A stretch of 64,000 nt of DNA from the NCBI GenBank assembly GCA_029255685.2, contig CM055312.2:17012649-17076648 (forward strand). Reading direction: 5' to 3'. Position 1 is the first letter of the stretch, and each line of letters starts with the position of its first letter. The translations under genes were made by a program, and so were the position numbers. The notes below the pieces were generated by a model, which was not told the origin of the DNA, made no database searches, and saw only the letters and a list, made by a program, of their open reading frames with translations. Source of the DNA: Silene conica. Lineage: Eukaryota > Streptophyta > Magnoliopsida > Caryophyllales > Caryophyllaceae. Shown here in pieces: positions 56,287-64,000 of the stretch.

Positions 56287-57050
56287 ATGCATTGTCGTAT
56301 GGGACATACAAATGAGAAACACTTAAAGATACTCATTAAGAATAGGATAATTTCACCATTTGAATATGAATCATTTCATACGTGTGAATCATGTCTCATA
56401 GGAAAGATGAGTTGTATTTCCTTTAAAGGTATTGGAATACGAGCTAGTGATCTTCTAGAATCCATACATACTGAGGTATGTGGGCCCATGTCCTTCAAAG
56501 CTAGAGACGGCTATAGATATTTAATCACTTCTACAGATGATTTGAGTAGATATGGGTATGTCTAGTTAATGAAACATAAAAGTGAATCCTTCGAAAAGGT
56601 CAAGGAATTCCAAAACAAGGTTGAGAACCAATTGGATTGCAAGATAAAAGCTCTTCGTTCAGACCATGGTGGCGAATATTTTTCGACTGAATTTGATTAA
56701 CACCTAAAAGACTGTGGTATTGTATCACAGTTAACTCCACCTGGAAAACCGCAATTGAATGGTGTGTCTGAACGGAGAAATAAAACTTTATTGGATATGG
56801 TTCGATTCATGATAATTCATACGGTTGTACAAGATTCATTTTGGGGATTTTCTCTTCATTCAGCAGTTCTAATACTAAACCGAAGTCCGACTAAAGCTGC
56901 AGACAAGACCCTATATGAGATATGGAAAGGAAAGGTTCCGGAGTTGTCCTTTATAAAAGTTTGGGGCAGTGAAGCTTACGTCAAGTGGCAACATGAACAC
57001 AAGCTAGGCCCATGATCGGTCAAGACTTACTTTGTAGGTTATCCGAAAGG
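56287..57050 (+). pseudogene. Element F Copia integrase
   Basis: The GAG-pre-integrase zinc site is present: MHCRMGHTNEKHLKIL (H-x-H side) and CESCLIGKM (C-x2-C). Catalytic core: SIHTEVCGPMSFKARDGYRY (first acidic position reads Glu where Asp is usual), ALRSDHGGEYFSTEFD (second Asp) and QLNGVSERRNKTLLDMVRF (Glu). The end reads LILNRSPTKAADKTLYEIW and VWGSEAYVK. Stops at about 56563, 56698 and 57013. Copia integrases lie in front of RT, as here. Confidence 0.83.
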
Positions 57051-57379
57051 TTGGTCACTACTTTTATTCGCCTACCGAACAATGAGTTTTTGTTGCGGCA
57101 AGTGCGAAGTTCTTAGAGAAAGAGTTTCTCTCGAACAAACAGAGTAGTAGAACTTTCAATTTATATGAAGTCCAAGAACCAATAACCGAGAAAGTGATGA
57201 AGGTAGTTGTTCCCTCCACCTCTACTACGATCTCTATTCCTCATGAGCCTAGAAAGACGGGTATAGTCTCTCACCCTCCAGATCGATACATTGGTGTGGT
57301 CGAGGAGATAGGTGGAGTGGACATATTACTCTTGGAAAGTAATGTACCCGCTACCTACAAAGGTGCTATGACCTTTTTT

Positions 57380-58300
57380 TGACTCAAAGCTATGGCTTAA
57401 TGCTATGCAGTCCGAGATAGATCCTATGTACGAGAATGACGTATGGGATTTGGTTGACTTGCCTGTTAAGATAAGACATCTTCAGTGCAAGTGGCTTTAT
57501 AAGATAAATTATTCAATAGATGGATAACCCGATACTTACAAAGGGCGACTTGTAGCCAAAGGTTTCATTCAATTGCAAGGGTTGCACTATGATGAGATTT
57601 TTGCACCTGTCATCATGCTTAGATGTATCCGGATTATCTTAGCGATTGCTGCATTTCATGACTATGAGATATGGCAAATGGATTTGAAAACTTCTTTCTT
57701 AAACGAATATTTGGAAGAGGAATTGTATAGGATACAACCCGAAGGTTTCATCGATCCTAAAAATCCTAAGGAAGTTTGCAAGTTTAAGCGCTCCATTTAT
57801 GGACTTAAGCAAGCTTCAAGGAGTGGGAATCATCGCTTTGACAAGGTGATAAAAGAGATGGTTTCGAACGCAGTGTCGAGGAACCATATGCTTATATATC
57901 AAGTCAAGTGGGAGTAAAATTGTGTTCCTAATTTTGTGTGTAGATGAAATAGTCTTGATTAAAATCGACATTCTCATTCTCTCTACGGTTAAAGTATGGT
58001 TACATAACTATTTCTAGATGAAGGATCTGGGCGAGGCATATAAGATACATGGCATCTAGATCTATAGAGAGAGATTTAAAAGGATGTTAGCATTAAGTAA
58101 GGAGTCTTATATTGATAAGATTCTTGATAGGTTCAGCATGACAAACTCCAAGAAGGGGTACCTTCCAATGGTCATGGGGTGAATTTGAGTAGGACTCAGT
58201 CACCTAAAACACCGGAAGAGATATAGTGCATGAGTCGTATTCCTTATGCATCTGCAGTATGATCGATCATGTATGCTATGATATGCACACGTCCAGACGT
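57380..58300 (+). pseudogene. Element F Copia reverse transcriptase, degenerate
   Basis: MQSEIDPMYENDVWDLVDLP (57410) and KGRLVAKGFIQLQGLHYDEI (57542) mark the start. Then come IRIILAIAAFHDYEIWQMDL with DLKTSFLNEYLEEELYRIQP (motif with catalytic Asp) and CKFKRSIYGLKQASRS (57777). The YVDD region is lost among stops at 57917-57960 (LCVDE-like reads LCVDEIVLI, with a stop nearby). MYAMICTRPDVTYAI (58270) is the family block that follows. Not functional. Confidence 0.82.
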
Positions 58301-58920
58301 GACATATGCAATTATTATGACGAATCGATACCAGCGTACTCTAGGTAAAAGTCACTGGATGGCCGTAAAAAACATTCTTAAGTACTTACGAAAGACTAAA
58401 GATTGGGTCTTGGTATACGGAGGAAACGCCGAGCTTTGTGCTAAGGGTTACATAGATGCTAGTTTTCAAACAGATCGGGATGATTCGAAATACCAATCTG
58501 GATTCATTGCACTCTAAATGGTGCAGCGGCCAGTTGGAAGAGTTCCAAACAATCAGTGACAGCAAATTCTACAACCGAATCTGAGTACATTGCAGCTTCT
58601 GAAGCTGCAAAGGAACCTATATGGATGCATCTGTTCTTACAAGGACTAAAAGTAGTTCTTAGGTCAAATAAAACAATCACCTTTTACTGTGACAATAGTA
58701 GTGCCATCATCCAGGCTAAAGAGCTTTAGTCTGGTAACAAATCTAGACACGTACTAAGAAAAGTAAGCATAAAGGGCACATAATCTCAATGGGGATGAAA
58801 CGGGTTCCTGAGTTGTATTAGTTATTTATGGATTGGACATGTATCTATTTCATTTATATTAATAAAATTCATCGAATTTATATTTTGTGTTTCATGTGGA
58901 TTGTACGACAATATTGAATA
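58301..58920 (+). pseudogene. Element F Copia RNase H and C-terminal end
   Basis: HWMAVKNILKYLRKTKDWVL, GYIDASFQTDRDDSKYQSG (catalytic Asp), ASWKSSKQSVTANSTTESEY (about 58528; the Glu of TESEY is catalytic), IAASEAAKEPIWMHLFLQ and TFYCDNSSAIIQAKEL (Asp). A frame change at 58516 and a stop at about 58728 interrupt it. The end resembles the hydrophobic tail of such Copia polyproteins (FCVSCGLYDNIE), with a stop about 58919. Confidence 0.8.
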
Positions 58921-58967
58921 ACAGAAAGTGAACTGAAATACATTATATTTTGAATAGTCTATTGATC

Positions 58968-60486
58968 TGTATATACTCAAGAAGGGGGGTTCAATTGAGT
59001 ATGCCTACTTTTTCGATTCTTCTTCGATATATGATGTTCGCGTGATGAGTAATGAATAAAAACAATAAGCAAGAGGAGACACAATATTTTTGAACTGGTT
59101 CGGTTTCACTAATCGAAACCTACATCCACTATTCTCGATTAATAAAATTAGTACCTCTCTCCGGATTACAATTTTATCAACCCTACTCGTACAACTAAAC
59201 GTTAGTTGTGACTTAATCTAGATAACGTAAAATACCTAGCTATTTTCAAGCACTGTGAAATACTTGAATACAACGAGTACCGTGAAATACTCAACTATCT
59301 TACGTAAATAAGATAAATCTTCCATAGTTATTCGTGTTCACAAATTGAACGAAATAAGAACAATCTTCTAGCACTTAAATCTTGTAACGGAATATGACAG
59401 TTTAAGCACAATTAGTACACAAACTTGTATAGGCATTTTTTCTCGGTTTCTGTGTGTGAGTGATGTGAGGTTTGAAGTGTTGTATACATCCTATTTATAT
59501 TGAATTAGATCTAGGTTTATTCCAAACCCTAGATGCTTTAGGAATATTACCTTAGCTAGACTTCTAGTCTTTAGATAATATTTCTTAAACCTAATCTTAA
59601 TTAATTTAGGAAAGATCAAATAAGATATTATATATAAAACCGATTTCGTAAATCTTATTTAATTTAGGAAAGATCTTATACCATAAAATATATAATATCC
59701 TAATTGAAATCAATCTCCTAAATCTTGTCAAGATATAGTAAACTACATCTTTTACCATAATCTAGTTTGTTAAGATATTAAATAAATACATATTTATTTA
59801 TTTAAATTAACCCAACAATTATAGAAAAAGTGTGGTATGACACGGTTACCATAGCCGTCCAAACACGCTTCTCTAGATTTAGGTTTTCGACAATTATGGT
59901 TAAAATAAAATTCTTAGTATATTAAGATAAATAATTAACTCATAAGATAATTATTTTATTCCTTTTTAACCATTGGATATTTTATTTATAATAACCACTT
60001 AAGATTAAAAATTCTATTGAACGATAAGATGACAATAACACAACAATTTTCACACAGATTTTAAGAATAAAATCGCCATGTACTAAATAATCCATGTATT
60101 TCTTGTTGCTTTATAGAGTTACAGCTACGAGCTATAACATTGAACGAGTTACTTACCAAGGTTATAGCTGAGAACGAGTATAACTTTAGCTAATATCGTT
60201 TCCACTGAATGAGATTCCGTTACTCTATATCTATCCTAACTAATCATTATAAAGACTTGCAAGGAGCTTGAGATCTTCCATCAATCTTCGATTAGTCAAA
60301 GTTTGACTAACAATCTTGAATCTTTTTAAAATAGAAAACTCTTGTAACTTTATATTGATTGACGAGATCTTCATTTCTTATTTTTTCTGTACACTTAACA
60401 CACGATTATACGCACGAGTATATAATATATTTTGCCTAGACTTGTTATTATCAAAACATAAACATATATTAATATATTACTCAACA
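58968..60486 (-). repeat. Element G 3' LTR
   Basis: On the - strand it starts TGTTGAGTAATATATTAAT at 60486 after a strong polypurine tract. The other border is placed at TGTATATAC (58968) by composition only, because the paired LTR is outside the window. AT-rich; contains two GTGAAATACT repeats (about 59253-59295). Confidence 0.6.
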
Positions 60487-61167
60487 AATTCCCCCTTTTT
60501 TATGATGACAAGTCTTTCTAGAATCGTGTCTAAGTGTGACGTTCCCCCTTAACATAATATCGGTTAATCATAGTATAAACCAATGTAGGGTTTCTAATCT
60601 CTAGCTAAGCCATATCTTTTAAGAACCCGAAGAGACAATGAATTACGACAAGGAGCAAGTTTAGGGAAATTCTAATCTAGGTTGCATTCTTTCCCCCTCT
60701 TGACATCATCGAAAAGACAAGAAGAGACATGAAATGACTAGAATAACATACGACGCTATACGGAGAAGCATGCAAACATAAAAAAAAACACACAAACGTA
60801 AACAAATATCATACAAGCCATGTACGAATGTTTTGAAACAAACACACAACCAAGTAAAGGAGTTTAAAGCCTATGGGCCAAATTTATACAAGATAATATT
60901 GTTTTGAGCAAAATAGGCCATAAGAAAGTCAAAAGAAGGAGGGAACAATGTTAATGGGCCACGGTAAGGAGAGTTTAGAAGTCCGAGTAGTGTAACCGGG
61001 CAAGGAAAGCAAAACGAATCCAATAAGAAAGACGTAGGAACAGAGCAAAACCAACAATGATCCGCAACCAATCAAGGATGCTTAATATTCAGAGGGCTGA
61101 CATAATGAGGAGGGGTACGGAACTCAAGAATTGAGAGACGGTCTAAGCAGCTACCAACATGCCGAGC
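60487..61167 (-). other. Element G polypurine tract and 3' untranslated region
   Basis: - strand AAAAAAGGGGGAATT (60487-60501) ends directly at the LTR start. The remaining about 660 bases have no recognisable gene. Confidence 0.65.
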
Positions 61168-62223
61168 CTACGCATCAAGATGTTGCTCAAAGTTGAGCAC
61201 CTTTAGGGACAAAGCTTTCACGGCTTCAAGAGCCATGGCTGCAGCAGCCCTCATCAGTCCACTATCACGAACTAACGGTCCTCCTTGGGTTGTCAAGAAC
61301 TGCAATTGATCACTAATCATAAATAATTCATCAAAGAGAGCTTGTATACCCCTTTCCATCTTGTCCAACCTAGCATCAACCTTTGCCATCCATTGTTTCT
61401 GCTCCACAGCCACATTCTGACCACTTCCGCCACCACTACTCTCCTTATTCCTTTGTTCAAAACACAAACCAAGAAGCTTATCAACCTTTGCTTCCAATCA
61501 ATCCAAAGAAGGTGATGTTCTCGGTTGAGGATCACTACCAACATCCTTCCAAACATTAGATCCGCCCTTCACAACAAATTACCATTATTTCCAACAACTT
61601 GTCACACATTCGATCTCGAGGAATAACTCCATAGCTAGCATCATCGACAAACCCTTTTTGCAATAATAACTCCGACACCCACATGCCATTGGAAATGTCG
61701 AGAGTTGTACACAACTTCCCTTAACCAACACACTCGACACATGCACGATTTTGAAGCAAAATAGAGATGCCAAATTAACCTTAATGCCTTCCAACCAATG
61801 ATACAAGATAACGGCTTCACAACACGACAATTTGTCTCGTCCTCCCCGACGAGGCAAAACAGAATTCCATAAAAAAATCACAAAGAATTTGAGTTTTTGA
61901 GAGAATGAACCGGTCAAAAGAGGGCTTGACTCGGTTGCATTCACATCAAAGTACGATTTAATCACCATCTTTGGTTCACTTGTCACAATACCCGATTCCT
62001 TACTTGGGTCAAGGTCGATTCCGTCACCTTCCAAACGAAAGATTTTACAAATATCCGACATGAAAATACACAGATCCCTACCATTAACCACAACCTTTAA
62101 TCCATCATTACTATCTTTAACCGGCGGAAATAACTGAACCAACTCAATCGGAAACAACAAACCCGAAAAGTTACTAATGTATGTCCAACCTTGAAAATCC
62201 AAGAAATTCTTAAAGAACTCCAA
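61168..62223 (-). pseudogene. Element G extra ORF: plant-transposon-protein-like domain plus coiled coil
   Basis: The first frame (62223-61585) reads FFKNFLDFQGWTYISNFSGL, DSNDGLKVVVNGRDLCIFMS and CCEAVILYHWLEGIKVNLAS. A second frame (to 61168) holds a Lys/Glu/Gln-rich helix (KQWMAKVDARLDKMERGIQA, AVKALSLKVLNFEQHL). The GW..F......Y/F..LV..F pattern with a later I..L...L region resembles the putative plant transposon protein domains that ride in LTR elements, often in the env-like position. One TGA and one frame change are seen. Function unknown; the family name is a resemblance only. Confidence 0.5.
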
Positions 62224-62239
62224 AAATTATTCTCCTTAG

Positions 62240-63993
62240 CAACGATCTGCTTGCACAAGTTAATTCAAAGACAAGTTTTAGGTACCCAAGCATACTTGGG
62301 ACCTTGCAGTTAGTTATCACAAATACAAATTCTTCCTTAACCCAGACTTGTCTTACGTGAGGTCTCTTAGACTTATAATAGTGGGGTTTTGAAGTTTTAG
62401 TGTACGTTTTAGAGTTTGTATTTGGTGTTCGTTTTTTGTATGTTGAAGATTGAGGAGCTTGGTTAGTTCTATTTTTCTTTTCTGGGTAGTCAAAGGACAT
62501 ATCATAGAACCATTTGTGGTCATTTTTTTCCTCGTCATCGCTCTCATTACTATCAACAATAGAGATGGCATCGTTTGCTATACCCAAGGATTTGACGAAT
62601 TTAACTACGGTTTTAAAGTCTTGTGCGTGTTTTACACAATTTTCCCGAAGGTGTCCAGTATGACTGCAATAAGTGCATATCAAATATTCAGGTAGGTCAA
62701 CGTATTTCCTTTTTCCGAAGTCTCGGTCTGTGGGACTTTGTTTACACTTAGAGTGATCTCTTCTGCCATAACATCCATGACCTAATCACATCTTCATGTT
62801 ATTATCGGATTGTTCGGTCATAAAGTTTAATGCGTTAATACTTCCTTCCCATTTGTCGTGAACTTTCCGTGCATGAAGAATGAGGTCTTTTAAAGAATCT
62901 ATTTCGTTATTACAGGAGGTATGGTCGATGTTGTTAGATTCTTTTAAGTCTTGAATGTCTTTGTTAAAATTGAACACTGTGTGACCATGTTCCTTTTTTA
63001 TGTTAGATAAGTTGAGCTCCAATTCCATGATTTTCTTTTCGAGGATTTCAACTTCTTCTAGATGAGTGTCATCTTCAATGATTGTTGTAGATTTGGATTT
63101 TAGAATTTCATTGGTCTTTCTCAATTCTGAAGCTATAGCTTCATTAGCTATAACTTTAGATTGTAGCTCTTTAATGTTGAGTTTCAATTTTGAGATTATA
63201 GCTTCATTATCTATAACTTTAGACTGAACAATCTTTTTCTCAGACGTTACTGTTGCTAGTTTAACATTTGTCTCAATGTTAACGTTGGATTTCAATTTAT
63301 TAGCTTTGGCTTTAAGAAGTTAATTTTCCTCAGCAATATCAAGAATTTGTTCTTTTAATTCGTCTATTTCAAGACTTTGTTCATGGCATTGGTCTAGGGT
63401 TTTCTCAAAATATTTAATTAAAGTAGACTTAGACAAATTTTTAGCTTGACTCTTAAGCTATAAAAATTTTACCTCTTGGTCTTCGTCATCGGAGTCTGAT
63501 TCTCCAAGAAGACAGAATTGTGATGCGTTGTCCTCATCATGGTCGTCGGAGATTAGATCTAGGCTAATGTTGCTTAGACGCAGGTTAGCTATCTCATCCT
63601 CTTCTGAGTCCTTGTGGTCCTCAGATTCTAACTCTCCCAGCATGACGCATGCATCACATTTTTGAACTCGGTTTTGGTCTTTTCTCTTTTGGATTTATCC
63701 TTGATCTTATCCCAGCTTAGACAGTCCTTGATCATGTGATCCTGTTGACCGCACTTAAAGCATCCTCTTTTGAAGAAGGTTTGCTTGGAGTCGTTCTTCT
63801 TTTTGTCAACTGTTTTGTTGTTGGGGATTTTGTACCTTCCTTTGAAAACAACCTTTTTGAAGCATCTTGTGAATAGAACTGTTTTATCCTCTAGTTCTAG
63901 TTCGCATTCTTCGCTTGTAGAGGCTTGTAGGGCGACGCCTTTTCCTTTGGCGTGGTCATCATCGTCCTTGTTTAGCATGATATCATAAGCCAT
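62240..63993 (-). pseudogene. gag: Element G Copia (Sirevirus-like) gag
   Basis: Reads from MAYDIMLNKDDDDHAKGKGV (63993, continuing from beyond the window) through a first zinc knuckle CFKCGQQDHMIKDC (about 63764-63723), acidic stretches (LGESDSDDEDQEVKFL) and a long coiled coil (63295-62786, with the repeated KVIDNEAIISKLKLN / KVIANEAIASELRKT). A second knuckle is CTYCSHTGHLRENC (62677-62636). A basic Thr/Ser/Lys-rich linker ends near 62290 at a W-V-P block readable in a shifted frame, the usual gag/protease boundary of this group. Stops at about 63645, 63457 and 62785 break the frame. Confidence 0.75.
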
Positions 63994-64000
63994 TAGAGAT

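Larger units (their letters stand above)
39174..58967 (+). mobile_element. Element F: Ty1/Copia retrotransposon, interrupted by E and G
   Basis: + strand: LTR start TGTTGGAGC at 39174, split at 39244/52097 by element E, LTR end at 53009, tRNA-iMet primer site, long leader, then gag, protease, integrase, RT and RNase H (Copia order) to about 58920. The 3' LTR is not in the window. At 58967 sequence passes into the LTR of element G, so the missing end should lie beyond the right edge. Confidence 0.82.
58968..64000 (-). mobile_element. Element G: Sirevirus-like Copia element lacking pol, cut by the window edge
   Basis: On the - strand a 3' LTR (about 58968-60486) with polypurine tract, an extra plant-transposon-protein-like ORF (61168-62223) and a two-knuckle Copia gag (about 62240 to beyond 63993) are seen. 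Gag ends at the W-V-P block that normally introduces protease and is directly followed by the extra ORF, so protease, integrase, RT and RNase H are deleted. 5' LTR and primer site are outside. It is inserted in or just after the end of F. Confidence 0.7.

Overview
The window is plant nuclear DNA made almost entirely of nested transposable elements; I find no intact host gene. The organism is a flowering plant, most likely a eudicot. The evidence is Athila-type, chromovirus and Tat/Retand-type Ty3 retrotransposons, Ty1/Copia elements, L1 LINE remnants, Tourist and CACTA DNA transposons, primer-binding sites matching plant tRNA-Asp, tRNA-iMet and tRNA-Lys, and captured exons of plant KUP/HAK and SNF2 genes. 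A Retand-like element with an antisense extra ORF would fit Caryophyllales such as Silene, but the species cannot be fixed from the sequence.

Left nest (1-22645): Athila-like element A lies on the + strand, and its 5' LTR runs off the left edge. It keeps gag, protease and an ATHILA ORF-1-like gene but has no reverse transcriptase, RNase H or integrase. Element B (- strand, 2511-10796) sits inside A's protease with a 5-bp target duplication. A 4.5-kb Pack-type CACTA element (11676-16221) carries an SNF2 helicase exon and three KUP/HAK potassium-transporter exons, with their introns. Element C (- strand, about 17250-21614) was inserted near A's right end, and a later deletion joined C's protease to A's ORF-1. 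All three Athila elements carry clusters of the palindrome CTCGATCGAG.

Middle (22646-35921): a CACTA-like end, unassigned AT-rich DNA and a purine-rich MITE precede chromovirus D (- strand, 25293-35921). D has 2.3-2.9 kb LTRs; one of them contains a 5'-truncated non-LTR retrotransposon tail.

Right nest (about 36600-64000): an L1-type LINE (H, + strand) was hit by a Tourist MITE and by Copia element F at 39174. F's 5' LTR was in turn split by the 12.8-kb Tat/Retand-like element E (- strand, 39245-52091), whose antisense spliced ORF is at 40270-42379. E itself contains a CACTA end, a SINE-like body and part of another Copia element. F continues with gag, protease, integrase, RT and RNase H to about 58920. 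There a Sirevirus-like, pol-less Copia element G (- strand) was inserted and runs off the right edge. Within these nests, interruption gives a relative order: H, then F, then E and, separately, G; and A, then B, the CACTA and C.

Nearly every retroelement gene carries stops or frameshifts, so the coding entries are mostly given as pseudogenes. These elements would have acted in the cytoplasm (Gag particles, reverse transcription) and nucleus (integration); none looks autonomously competent as read here.
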